Shown piece after piece: positions 8,152-15,951 of a DNA stretch of 16,734 nt. The stretch lies in assembly GCA_023445495.1 (NCBI GenBank), contig JAEXLC010000336.1, forward strand, positions 1 through 16,734. Reading direction: 5' to 3'. Position 1 is the stretch's first letter; each line of letters opens with the position of its first letter. The notes beneath the pieces were generated by a model. The model made no database searches and was not told the origin of the DNA. It saw only the letters and a program-made list of their open reading frames with translations. This DNA comes from Pseudomonadota bacterium. Its GTDB lineage: Bacteria > Pseudomonadota > Alphaproteobacteria > Sphingomonadales > Sphingomonadaceae. Position numbers and translations under genes: made by a program.

Positions 8152-8210
8152 CCCGCGCTAGCGGCACTATTTGGATGTTGCCGGCAGGTGGCGCGGCTGG
8201 AAAGCCGCGC
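8147..8210 (+). terminator. Two hairpins at the end of the signalling cassette (possible terminator)
   Basis: First hairpin: GCTAGC at 8147-8152 and again at 8157-8162 (the hexamer is its own reverse complement), loop CCGC; it overlaps the TAG stop. Second hairpin: GCGCGGCT at 8191-8198 pairs perfectly with AGCCGCGC at 8203-8210 around GGAA, a GNRA-type tetraloop. Neither is followed by a run of T, so this is not a textbook intrinsic terminator. It could stop transcription inefficiently, pause it, or protect the 3' end of the cassette mRNA. Confidence 0.5.
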
Positions 8211-8654
8211 AACGCCCGCCCGACGAGCAGTTGTGAACGCTTCCGAATTTCGGGTCAGCATCTTCGAGTAAGCAAATTGCTTTGACAGGTAACCATGTTC
8301 GGTCTCGTGTTCTCACGCCATGATTGCCTTAGCGGAGGGGATTGGACGCGGTACCTTGGAAGAAAAATTAGTGTTACCAAGGCGCACCGGTCAAATGCCA
8401 TTGACGCCGAACCGGCAGTATCCAACTAGCCGGAAGTCACGAGACGCGGCCCAGTTGGGTGAGCCGAACGATGGTCGCTTCGCAGGATTGTGCATCAACA
8501 GCGGCCTATCAGCTAACGGCCCAATTGAAGACAGGGGTCCGAATGGCACCAGCGAGGCACCTTGAGTCACCAGCGAAGACCTGATGCCGGTTTGAAAATA
8601 GAGCGAGTCTTGAGGCCGAGCCCCGGACATTGAGTCGCGCGGGCGGAGGCCCGC
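8152..8654. other. Long non-coding gap between signalling cassette and traG
   Basis: About 500 bp, clearly lower in GC than the genes around it, with no convincing gene on either strand. An 81-codon frame (8320-8565) has no family character and sits in non-coding-looking sequence. Besides the entries at 8147-8210, 8545-8576 and 8639-8657, I see an 11-bp palindrome CCGAATTTCGG (8243-8253), a short hairpin CCTTGG/CCAAGG (8354-8359 and 8377-8382) and a near-repeat GGCCCARTTG (8448-8457 and 8518-8527). TTGACA at 8282-8287 has no good -10 at the right distance. The traG-trb promoter presumably lies here, because the traG gene has no coupled upstream gene. Confidence 0.65.
8545..8576 (+). repeat. 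Helically phased CACC direct repeats upstream of traG
   Basis: CACCAGCGAGG starts at 8547 and CACCAGCGAAG at 8568, exactly 21 bp apart. A third CACC (8558, in a second GGCACC) lies between them, so the CACC boxes start at 8547, 8558 and 8568, with steps of 11 and 10 bp. Such spacing puts all three on one face of the helix and suggests an operator. The ribbon-helix-helix protein encoded after traG is one possible ligand, by inference only. Confidence 0.4.
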
Positions 8655-8657
8655 ATG
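8639..8657 (+). promoter_or_regulatory. RBS hairpin abutting the traG start codon
   Basis: GCGGGC at 8639-8644 pairs perfectly with GCCCGC at 8649-8654, leaving GGAG in the loop. The Shine-Dalgarno GGAGG (8645-8649) is therefore the loop plus the first stem base, and the stem ends on the base before the ATG at 8655. Such a structure could either display or mask the ribosome binding site, making traG translation sensitive to a binding protein or to coupling. Confidence 0.55.
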
Positions 8658-10676
8658 ACACCGACAAAGCTCCTCCTTGGCCAGATGCTAGTTGTCGCCG
8701 CGATCGTCGTGGCGGGCATCTGGTTCGCGACCCAGTGGGCAGCGGCGGCGCTGGCCTACCAGCCCGAACTCGGCACGCCATGGTTCCGGCTCGGCGCAAC
8801 GCCGGTCTACGCGCCCTGGTCGATCTTCCCCTGGTGGTTTCATTTCGATGCCTATGCCCCGGTCGTCTTCGACGAGGCCGGCGCAATCGCGGCTGCGGGC
8901 GGTCTGCTCGGCTGCGGCGCGGCGGTGGCCGGATCGGTCTGGCGGGCGCGGCAGCAGCGCAACGTCACGACCTACGGGTCGGCGCGCTGGGCGGGTACTC
9001 GCGATATCCGAGCCGCCGGCCTAGCGGCAAAGGCCGGCGTGTTCCTCGGCCGCGCGGCGTCGCGGTACCTGCGCCATGATGGGCCGGAGCATGTCATGGC
9101 GTTCGCGCCGACGCGCTCGGGCAAGGGCGTCGGTCTCGTCGTGCCGACCCTGCTCGGCTGGACCGGCTCGACGGTCGTCCACGACATCAAGGGCGAGAAC
9201 TGGCAGCTCACCGCCGGCTGGCGCGCTCGCCTCTCGCATTGCCTGCTCTTCAACCCGACCGACGCGCGCTCCGCGCGCTACAATCCGCTGCTCGAGGGGC
9301 GCCGCGGCGCGGACGAGGTCCGCGACGTCCAGAACATCGCCGATATCCTGGTCGATCCGGAGGGTGCGCTCGAGCGGCGCTCGCACTGGGAGAAGACCAG
9401 CCATTCGCTGCTGGTCGGCGCGATCCTCCATATCCTCTACGCCGAGGAGGAGAAGACGCTCGCGCGGGTCGCGACCTTCCTGTCCGATCCCGAGCGCCCG
9501 TTCGTCGCCACGCTGCGCGCGATGATGACGACCAATCACCTCGGCACCCAGGAGATGCCGCTGGTGCATCCAGTCGTCGCATCGGCGGCGCGCGAAGTGC
9601 TCAACAAGTCCGACAACGAGCGCTCGGGCGTGCTGTCCACGGCGATGTCGTTCCTCGGCCTCTACCGCGATCCCACCGTCGCGGCGGTCACGGCCGCGTC
9701 CGACTGGCGGGTCGAGGATCTGGTCGCCGCGCCGAATCCGGTGTCGCTCTACCTTGTCGTGCCGCCCTCCGACATCAGCCGTACCAAGCCGCTCATCCGG
9801 CTCGTGCTCAACCAGATCGGCCGGCGCCTGACCGAGCAGCTCCATGCCGCGGGCGCTCCGGGGCGCCACAAGCTGCTGATGATGCTGGACGAGTTCCCGG
9901 CGCTGGGACGCCTCGACTTCTTCGAGACCAGCCTCGCGTTTCTCGCCGGCTATGGCGTGCGCGCCTTCCTGATCGCGCAGAGCCTGAACCAGATCGAAAA
10001 GGCATACGGCGAGCACAACGCCGTCCTCGACAACTGCCATGTCCGCGTCGCCTTCGCGACCAACGACGAGCGGACCGCGAAGCGGATCTCCGACGCGCTC
10101 GGCACCGCGACCGAGCAGCGCGCCATGCGCAACTATGCCGGCCACCGCCTCGCGCCCTGGCTCGCGCACGTCATGGTCAGCCGCCAGGAAACCGCCCGCG
10201 CACTGCTGACGCCCGGCGAGGTCATGCAGCTGCCGCCGACCGACGAGGTCGTGCTGGTCGCGGGCTACCCGCCGGTCCGCGCCCGGAAACTGCGCTACTT
10301 CGAGGAAGCGCAGTTCAAGGCGCGGGTGCTGCCGCCTCCCGCTCCCGGACGCGGCGGGGCAGCCGACCTGCCGCCGCACCGCGCCCATGACTGGCAGGAC
10401 CGTGCCCGCCCCATCGACGCGCGGCTCGCCGAGGCTGCGGCTGAAGACGAGGAGGAGGCCGGCGGCCTCGAGCAGGCGCGCCATCCCGCCCAGGAAATCG
10501 TCGCCGCGACACCCGTCGATCTGGCACCCGCCGATCCGCTCGGGTTGGGGGAGGACGAAGGCGACGCTGCCGCTGACAAGCGCGCGATGGACCAGGCGAC
10601 CGCCGGCACCGCGCGGCGCGCCTATGCCCTGGACATGGCCGACAAGCGGCCCGGCAATTTCGAGCTGGACTTCTGA
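8655..10676 (+). CDS. traG: Type IV coupling protein TraG (VirD4 family)
   Basis: Inner-membrane ATPase of 673 aa that hands the relaxase-DNA complex to the mating channel. Two N-terminal membrane segments are visible (about 8-35 and 76-97). The TraG/VirD4 nucleotide site follows with Walker A APTRSGKGVG (151-160, Lys157). Walker B is LLMMLDEFPALGRL (407-420, Asp412-Glu413). The helper region AQSLNQIEKAYG and the FATNDERTAKRIS segment are typical of the family. Beyond about residue 560 the protein becomes an acidic, Ala-rich tail of the kind that varies among coupling proteins. Start is ATG 8655 behind GGAGG. It opens the transfer operon, with the RHH gene beginning 2 nt after its stop. Confidence 0.96.
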   Translation: MTPTKLLLGQMLVVAAIVVAGIWFATQWAAAALAYQPELGTPWFRLGATPVYAPWSIFPWWFHFDAYAPVVFDEAGAIAAAGGLLGCGAAVAGSVWRARQQRNVTTYGSARWAGTRDIRAAGLAAKAGVFLGRAASRYLRHDGPEHVMAFAPTRSGKGVGLVVPTLLGWTGSTVVHDIKGENWQLTAGWRARLSHCLLFNPTDARSARYNPLLEGRRGADEVRDVQNIADILVDPEGALERRSHWEKTSHSLLVGAILHILYAEEEKTLARVATFLSDPERPFVATLRAMMTTNHLGTQEMPLVHPVVASAAREVLNKSDNERSGVLSTAMSFLGLYRDPTVAAVTAASDWRVEDLVAAPNPVSLYLVVPPSDISRTKPLIRLVLNQIGRRLTEQLHAAGAPGRHKLLMMLDEFPALGRLDFFETSLAFLAGYGVRAFLIAQSLNQIEKAYGEHNAVLDNCHVRVAFATNDERTAKRISDALGTATEQRAMRNYAGHRLAPWLAHVMVSRQETARALLTPGEVMQLPPTDEVVLVAGYPPVRARKLRYFEEAQFKARVLPPPAPGRGGAADLPPHRAHDWQDRARPIDARLAEAAAEDEEEAGGLEQARHPAQEIVAATPVDLAPADPLGLGEDEGDAAADKRAMDQATAGTARRAYALDMADKRPGNFELDF

Positions 10677-10677
10677 G

Positions 10678-11079
10678 ATGGCCGAGCGCGTCCGCCACCA
10701 GCTCTTCCTCCCAAAGCCGGTCAGCGACCGTCTCGAGGCACTCGCCGCAGCGCCCGGCGCGACCAAGTCCGCGATCCTCGCCGACGCGGTGACCGCCTGG
10801 CTCAACCGCCGGGGGACCTCCGAGCTCGAGGATCGCTTCGCGTTGCGGCTCGACCGGATGTCCAATGCGTTCGGCCGCATCGAGCGCGACGGCCAGGTCG
10901 TGCTCGAGACGCTCGCGCTGTTCATCCGCTTCGAACTCTCGATCCAGGCACCGCTCGCCGAGAACGACGTGGCGGGCCGCGCGCTCGCGCGCGAGCGCTT
11001 CGAGGCGTTCGTGACGCAGGTCGGACGCGCCGTCGCGACCGGCAGGCGCACGCTCCTCCCCGGAGAGGAAGAGCGATGA
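10678..11079 (+). CDS. Ribbon-helix-helix (CopG-like) protein of the traG-trbB junction
   Basis: Small protein of 133 aa. Its first 50 residues fit a ribbon-helix-helix DNA-binding fold: a short beta-like stretch (VRHQLFLPKPVSDRL) followed by two helices (EALAAAPGATKSAILADAVTAWL). The remainder is helical and Arg-rich, without a recognised domain. Start is ATG 10678, one base after the traG TGA, and the stop overlaps the trbB ATG (ATGA), so it is part of the operon. A CopG-annotated gene between traG and trbB is common in IncP/Tn4371-like elements. Its function is usually assumed to be transcriptional control of transfer or help at oriT; neither is shown here. Confidence 0.85.
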   Translation: MAERVRHQLFLPKPVSDRLEALAAAPGATKSAILADAVTAWLNRRGTSELEDRFALRLDRMSNAFGRIERDGQVVLETLALFIRFELSIQAPLAENDVAGRALARERFEAFVTQVGRAVATGRRTLLPGEEER

Positions 11080-12062
11080 GCGAGATCCTCTCCTCCGACC
11101 GCCGACGCGCGATGCTGCGTACGGCGATGGGGCCCGACATCGCCTCGGCGCTAGCCGATCCACTGGTGGTCGAGGTCATGGTCAATCCCGACGGGTCGCT
11201 GCGCCTCGACCGGCTCGGCGAAGGCCGGATCGATACGGGCATCGTCCTGGAGGCGCCGCAGGTCGAGCGAATCGTCCGGCTGATTGCGAGCCATGCCCGT
11301 GCCGAGGTCCATGCGGCGCAGCCGATCATTTCTGCCGAGCTGCCGCAGCATCTCGATGGCCGGGCCGGCGAACGCTTCGAAGGCGTGCTGCCACCCGTCT
11401 CGACCGGCCCCTGCTTCTCGATCCGCAAGCCCGCCCAGCGCCTCTACACGCTCGACGACTATGTCGCCGACGGGATCATGTCCGCCGTGATGGCGGACGC
11501 ACTCAGGGCGGCGGTCACCCAGCGGTTCAACATCCTCATCGCCGGCGGGACGAGCTCGGGCAAGACGACTCTCGCCAATGCGCTGCTTGCCGAGATGCGC
11601 TGGGTGGATGCCCGCGTCATCCTGATCGAGGATACGCGCGAGCTGCAGAGCCCGGCACCGGACACCGTTGCGCTGCGCACCCGCCCGGGAATCGTGTCGA
11701 TGACCGACCTGGTGCGCTCGACGCTGCGCCTCCGACCGGACCGGATCATCGTCGGCGAGGTCCGCGGGCCCGAGGCCCTCGACATGCTGAAGGCCTGGAA
11801 CACCGGCCACCCCGGCGGGATCGCGACCGTCCACGCCAACTCGGCCGAGGCCGCGCTCTACCGCGTCGAGCAGCTCGTCCAGGAAGCGGTCGCCACCGTG
11901 CCCCGCCGCCTCGTCGCCGAGGCGATCGACCTCGTCGTCTTCATCGCCGGACGCGGCGCCCATCGCTCGGTCGACGCGATCGCGCGCGTTGCCGGCGTCG
12001 ACCCCGACAGCGGCGCCTACGCGCTCGCCCCCTTCCACCTTCCCACCAGCCAAAGAGCCTGA
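11076..12062 (+). CDS. trbB: TrbB, VirB11-type traffic ATPase
   Basis: Cytoplasmic hexameric ATPase of 328 aa that powers pilus assembly and substrate transfer at the base of the mating channel. An N-terminal domain (1-about 145) precedes the ATPase core. Walker A is AGGTSSGKTTL (156-166, Lys163), the Asp-box is ILIEDTREL (182-190), Walker B is RIIVGEVRGPEALDML (223-238), and the His-box lies in GGIATVHANS. All catalytic elements are present. The start ATG overlaps the RHH gene stop by four bases, and trbC begins 2 nt after its TGA. Confidence 0.96.
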   Translation: MSEILSSDRRRAMLRTAMGPDIASALADPLVVEVMVNPDGSLRLDRLGEGRIDTGIVLEAPQVERIVRLIASHARAEVHAAQPIISAELPQHLDGRAGERFEGVLPPVSTGPCFSIRKPAQRLYTLDDYVADGIMSAVMADALRAAVTQRFNILIAGGTSSGKTTLANALLAEMRWVDARVILIEDTRELQSPAPDTVALRTRPGIVSMTDLVRSTLRLRPDRIIVGEVRGPEALDMLKAWNTGHPGGIATVHANSAEAALYRVEQLVQEAVATVPRRLVAEAIDLVVFIAGRGAHRSVDAIARVAGVDPDSGAYALAPFHLPTSQRA

Positions 12063-12064
12063 CC

Positions 12065-12391
12065 ATGAAGACCATTGCCTCGCCCACCAAGCCGCGCCTG
12101 CTCGCCGGCGCCGCCATCGCCGTCCTGGCTGCGAGCCAGGCCTGGGCATCCGGAACCGGCATGCCGTGGGAGGAGCCGCTCCAGCAGGTGCTGGAGTCGG
12201 TCCAGGGCCCGGTTGCGAAGATCGTCGCGGTGATCATAATCATCGTGACCGGCCTGACATTGGCGTTCGGCGAGACGGCCGGCGGCTTCCGCCGGCTCAT
12301 CCAGATCATCTTCGGCCTGAGCATCGCGTTCGCGGCGTCGAGCTTCTTCCTGTCCTTCTTCTCGTTCGGCGGCGGGGCGCTGCTGGCGTGA
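12065..12391 (+). CDS. trbC: TrbC, VirB2-type conjugative pilin precursor
   Basis: A 108-aa pilin precursor, the subunit of the mating pilus. A signal peptide is visible with basic residues near 2-11, a hydrophobic core (12-26) and a probable cleavage after Ala28 in QAWASG. The mature part has the family's MPWEEPLQ start and two membrane helices (about 50-69 and 76-96) joined by a short GETAGGFRR turn, as in TrbC. In RP4 the mature pilin is circularised by the TraF peptidase; no traF is in this window. The TGA overlaps the GTG start of trbD. Confidence 0.94.
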   Translation: MKTIASPTKPRLLAGAAIAVLAASQAWASGTGMPWEEPLQQVLESVQGPVAKIVAVIIIIVTGLTLAFGETAGGFRRLIQIIFGLSIAFAASSFFLSFFSFGGGALLA

Positions 12392-12660
12392 TCGGAGACG
12401 GCCAGCATCTCGAAGGGTTCGAGGCGCCGCTCCACCGGTCGCTCGCCGAGCCGATCCTGCTCGGCGGCGCGCCGCGCGCCATCGCGATCGTCAACGGCAC
12501 CGTCGCCGCCGCGCTGGGTCTCGGACTCCAGCAATGGATCGCGGGCGTGCTGGTCTGGGCCGTCGGGCATACCATCGCGGTGTTCGCGGCGAAGCGCGAC
12601 CCGGACTTCGCTCCGGTGCTCGCGCGCCACCTGCGGCAGCGGGGATATCTCGCATGCTGA
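12388..12660 (+). CDS. trbD: TrbD, VirB3-like inner-membrane protein
   Basis: A 90-aa protein of the type IV secretion inner-membrane complex. It starts with GTG at 12388, overlapping the trbC TGA (GTGA). The following residues GFEAPLHRSLAEPILLGGAPR are the hallmark of TrbD. A hydrophobic hairpin spans about 31-68 (AIAIVNGTVAAALGLGL, then a second helix ending FAAKRDP). The C-terminus LARHLRQRGYL leads directly into trbE, whose ATG lies 7 nt inside this gene. VirB3-type proteins work with, and are sometimes fused to, the VirB4/TrbE ATPase. Confidence 0.93.
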   Translation: MIGDGQHLEGFEAPLHRSLAEPILLGGAPRAIAIVNGTVAAALGLGLQQWIAGVLVWAVGHTIAVFAAKRDPDFAPVLARHLRQRGYLAC

Positions 12661-15092
12661 ACCTGCGCGAATATCGCAGCCGCGCCGACCGGCTGGCCGA
12701 TCATCTGCCCTGGGCGGCTTTGGTCGCGCCCGGCGTGGTGCTCAACAAGGACGGCAGCTTCCAGCGCACGCTGCGCTTCCGCGGCCCCGACCTCGAATCG
12801 GCGACCGAGGCCGAGCTGGTCTCCGCCTGCGCGCGCGCCAACAATGTGCTCAAGCGCTTCGGCTCGGGCTGGGCACTGCACATCGAGGCCGAGCGCCGCG
12901 AGGCGCCGGGCTATCCGGCGAGCGACTTCCCGGACGCGGCGTCCTGGCTCGTCGACGAGGAGCGGCGCGCGTCGTTCGAGGCGGCGGGCGCCCATTTCGA
13001 GAGCCGCCACCATCTCACCCTGACCTTCCTGCCGCCGCCCGACCAGGCGGACAGCGCCGGCCGGGTGCTGGTCGAGCGTGCCGATGCGCCGCAGGGCCGC
13101 GACTGGCGCCAGGCGCTGGCCGGGTTCGTCGCGGAGACCGATCGCGCGCTCGACCTCCTTTCGGGCTTCATGCCCGAGATCGCCGCGCTCGACGATGCCG
13201 AGACGCTCGCCTTCCTCCACGGCATGATCTCGACGCGACGCCATGGCGTGCGCGTGCCCGAGACGCCGATGTATCTCGACGGGCTGCTCGCCGACGAGGC
13301 CGTAACCGGCGGGCTCGAGCCGATGCTCGGGTCGTTGCACCTGCGGACGCTGACTATCCTCGGCTTCCCCGGCCTCAGCCGGCCCGGGATCCTCGACGCG
13401 CTCAACCACCAGGATTTCTGCTATCGCTGGGTCACGCGGTTCATCTCGCTCGACAAGACCGACGCGACCAGGGCGCTGACCCGGCTGCGCCGCCAATGGT
13501 TCAACAAGCGCAAGTCGGTCACCGCGATGCTGCGCGAGGTGATCTACAACCAGCCGGTCCAGCTGCTCGACAGCGACGCCGACAACAAGACCGCCGACGC
13601 CGATCTCGCGCTCCAGGCGCTGGGCGGTGACCATGTCGCCTTCGGCTACCTCACCACGACGATCACCGTCGCCGACGTGGATCGCGCCCGTGTCGAGGAC
13701 AAGGTCCGCGCGGTCGAGCGGATCGTCAACGGGCTCGGCTTCACCTGCATCCGCGAGGGGCTGAACGCGGTCGAGGCCTGGCTCTCGAGCCTGCCCGGCC
13801 AGGCCTATGCCAATGTCCGCCAGCCGCTCGTCCACACGCTCAACCTCGCGCACCTGATGCCATTGTCGAGCGTCTGGGCGGGGCCTGCGCGCAACCGGCA
13901 CCTCGAGGGGCCGCCGCTCCTCCATGCCGAGACCAGCGGGTCTACCCCGTTCCGGCTGTCGACCCATGTCGGCGATGTCGGGCACATGATGATCGTCGGG
14001 CCGACGGGTGCCGGCAAGTCGGTCCTGCTCGCGCTGATCGCACTCCAGTTCCGCCGCTATCCGGGGAGCCAGCTCTATATCTTCGACATGGGCCGCTCGG
14101 CGCGCGCGGCCACGCTGGCGATGGGCGGTGCGCATCACGGCCTCGGGCTCGGCGGCGACGCCGGCGAGACGATCGCGTTCCAGCCGCTCGCCGGGATCGC
14201 CGACGCTGGAGAGCGCGCCTGGGCGGCCGAATGGATCGTCGCGCTGCTCGCGCACGACAAGGTCGTGGTCACGCCGGAGGTGAAGGAAGCCGTCTGGTCG
14301 GCGCTGACCAGCCTGGCGAGCGCGCCGATCGAGGAGCGGACGCTCACCGGCCTCTCGCTGCTGCTCCAGTCGACGGCGCTCCGCTCGGCGCTCGCGCCCT
14401 ATACGCTTGAGGGCCCGTTCGGCCGTCTGCTCGATGCGGCCGAGGACGATCTGCGCATGGCGGATGTCCAGTGTTTCGAGACCGAGGCGCTGATGGGCGC
14501 CGGCAGCGTGGTCGCGCCCGTCCTGACCTATCTCTTCCACCGACTCGAGGCGCGGTTCACCGGACGCCCGACATTGCTGATCCTCGACGAGGCCTGGAAG
14601 TTCCTCGACCACCCGCTCTTCGCCGCGCGCATCCGCGAGTGGCTGAAGACGCTGCGCAAGAAGAATGTCGCGGTGATCTTCGCGAGCCAGAGCCTCGCCG
14701 ACATTGCCGACAGCGGCATAGCACCCGCGATCATCGAGAGTTGCCCGCAGCGCATCCTGCTTCCCAATGCCGCGGCGATCGAGCCGCAGGGCCGCGCTGC
14801 CTATCAGCGGTTCGGGCTCAACGACCGGCAGATTGAGCTCGTCAGCCGCGCCACGCCCAAGCGGCATTATTACCTACAGTCCGCGGCCGGCAACCGTCTC
14901 TTCGAGCTGGGCCTCGGGCCCATAGCGCTCGCGCTATGCGGTGCCTCCGATCCCGCCACCCAGGCGCGCATCGACGCGCTGCTCGCCGCGCACGGCCCGG
15001 CCGGATTCGCCGCGCACTTCCTCGAAGACGCCGGGCTCGACTGGGCCGCGGCGCTGCTCGCCCAATTCCCCGATCCCCAAGCGAAGGAGTAG
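12654..15092 (+). CDS. trbE: TrbE, VirB4-type secretion ATPase
   Basis: Large ATPase of 812 aa that energises channel and pilus assembly at the inner membrane. I start it at ATG 12654 (MLNLREYRSRADRLADHLPW), which matches the family's N-terminus and has GGGGA upstream; the same frame is open from 12534 but that extension is a shadow of trbD. The N-terminal CagE/TrbE domain covers roughly 1-420. The nucleotide site has Walker A IVGPTGAGKSVLL (Lys455) and Walker B LLILDEAWKFLD (Asp645-Glu646), and VIFASQSLADI is also conserved. The gene overlaps trbD by 7 nt and ends just before trbJ. No sign of damage. Confidence 0.96.
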   Translation: MLNLREYRSRADRLADHLPWAALVAPGVVLNKDGSFQRTLRFRGPDLESATEAELVSACARANNVLKRFGSGWALHIEAERREAPGYPASDFPDAASWLVDEERRASFEAAGAHFESRHHLTLTFLPPPDQADSAGRVLVERADAPQGRDWRQALAGFVAETDRALDLLSGFMPEIAALDDAETLAFLHGMISTRRHGVRVPETPMYLDGLLADEAVTGGLEPMLGSLHLRTLTILGFPGLSRPGILDALNHQDFCYRWVTRFISLDKTDATRALTRLRRQWFNKRKSVTAMLREVIYNQPVQLLDSDADNKTADADLALQALGGDHVAFGYLTTTITVADVDRARVEDKVRAVERIVNGLGFTCIREGLNAVEAWLSSLPGQAYANVRQPLVHTLNLAHLMPLSSVWAGPARNRHLEGPPLLHAETSGSTPFRLSTHVGDVGHMMIVGPTGAGKSVLLALIALQFRRYPGSQLYIFDMGRSARAATLAMGGAHHGLGLGGDAGETIAFQPLAGIADAGERAWAAEWIVALLAHDKVVVTPEVKEAVWSALTSLASAPIEERTLTGLSLLLQSTALRSALAPYTLEGPFGRLLDAAEDDLRMADVQCFETEALMGAGSVVAPVLTYLFHRLEARFTGRPTLLILDEAWKFLDHPLFAARIREWLKTLRKKNVAVIFASQSLADIADSGIAPAIIESCPQRILLPNAAAIEPQGRAAYQRFGLNDRQIELVSRATPKRHYYLQSAAGNRLFELGLGPIALALCGASDPATQARIDALLAAHGPAGFAAHFLEDAGLDWAAALLAQFPDPQAKE

Positions 15093-15097
15093 AAGTG

Positions 15098-15838
15098 ATG
15101 CGTATCCTCACCCGTAAGAACCTGATCGCGACGACGCTGGGCCTCGGCGCCCTGGGCTCGCTGACAATGGGTTTCGCCACCTCGGCGCACGCGCAGATCA
15201 CGGTGTTCGACCCCAGCAACTACAGCCAGACCGTTCTGACCGCGGCGCGCACGCTCCAGCAGGTCAACAACCAGATCCAGTCGCTCCAGAACGAGGCGCA
15301 GATGCTGCTCCGGCTGGACAGGAACCTGACGGGCATCGCCTTTCCGCAGCTCCAGGCGCTGCTCGACAAGCTCGACGGTATCGACCGGCTGATGCGGCAG
15401 GCGCAGAGCGTCGACTTCGAGGTCGACCAGCTCGAGGCGAGGCTGAAGGCGCTCTATCCGCGCAGCTTCGACCCCGGCTCGACGCGCGACCAGCGGCTGC
15501 AGGCGGCCCGGGCGCGCTACGACGCGAGCACCGATGCGCTGCGGCGGACGATGACCGTCCAGAGCGGGATCGTGCAGCAGGCGCGCGAGGATGCCGAGGC
15601 GCTGGCCGAGATCGCGGCGCGCAGCCAGGGCGCGGAAGGCGCACTCGCCGTCGGCCAGGCGACCAACCAGCTGCTCGCGCTCACCGCCAAGCAGGGCATG
15701 GCCCTCCAGCAGATGATGGCCGCGCAGTTCCGCGCCGACGCGCTCGAGAAGCAGCGCCAGCTGACCGAGTCCGAGGCGTCGCGCGCCGCGACGCGCAGGT
15801 TCCTCGGTAGCGGCACCGCCTACACGCCCCGGCAATAG
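15098..15838 (+). CDS. trbJ: TrbJ, periplasmic type IV secretion protein (VirB5-like)
   Basis: A 246-aa exported protein of the mating-pair apparatus. A signal peptide has a basic start (MRILTRKN), a hydrophobic stretch (9-27) and a likely cleavage after Ala32 in SAHAQ. The mature protein begins with the family's ITVFDPSNYSQTVLTAAR and is long, helical and Gln-rich (LQQVNNQIQSLQNEAQML), as usual for TrbJ. AAGGAG at 15084-15089 inside the trbE end serves the ATG at 15098 (8 nt spacing); a GTG at 15095 in the same frame is the alternative. In RP4 trbK follows; here two hairpins follow instead. Confidence 0.94.
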   Translation: MRILTRKNLIATTLGLGALGSLTMGFATSAHAQITVFDPSNYSQTVLTAARTLQQVNNQIQSLQNEAQMLLRLDRNLTGIAFPQLQALLDKLDGIDRLMRQAQSVDFEVDQLEARLKALYPRSFDPGSTRDQRLQAARARYDASTDALRRTMTVQSGIVQQAREDAEALAEIAARSQGAEGALAVGQATNQLLALTAKQGMALQQMMAAQFRADALEKQRQLTESEASRAATRRFLGSGTAYTPRQ

Positions 15839-15844
15839 CGAGAC

Positions 15845-15928
15845 CGGCCGCGGCGGAACGAGCCCCCTGCCGCCGCGGTCGCAGCCCGCGGGGCCTGGCC
15901 ACCCGCTCCCCCTGGCCGGGCCCCGCGG
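15845..15928 (+). promoter_or_regulatory. Two tandem GC-rich hairpins in the trbJ-trbL gap
   Basis: Hairpin 1: 15845-15856 pairs with 15870-15881 (12 bp with one G-U pair, core CCGCGGCGG/CCGCCGCGG, 13-nt loop). Hairpin 2: 15886-15900 pairs with 15914-15928 (15 bp with one U-G pair, core CCGCGGGGCC/GGGCCCCGCGG, 13-nt loop). They nearly fill the 113-bp gap and end 11 nt before the trbL RBS. No T-run follows either. Likely roles are transcription attenuation, an RNase-resistant boundary within the operon mRNA, or control of the trbJ to trbL ratio; the choice is inference. Confidence 0.7.
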
Positions 15929-15951
15929 CACCCAGATCCAAGGAAGACCCC

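Noticed and set aside
8320..8565. An 81-codon open frame in the gap before traG.
   Set aside because: The translation shows no domain, signal peptide or membrane segment. Its base composition matches the surrounding non-coding DNA, and no good ribosome binding site precedes it.
1833..8654. Target-site duplication or transposon ends flanking the signalling cassette.
   Set aside because: I compared the two flanking gaps by eye and found no shared direct repeat or terminal inverted repeat, and no transposase or integrase is present.
12306..14867. An 853-codon open frame on the minus strand opposite trbE (and similar long minus-strand frames opposite traG, the hybrid kinase and trbB).
   Set aside because: These are typical high-GC antisense shadows: low-complexity Arg/Gly/Ala-rich translations with no family character, lying opposite firmly identified genes.
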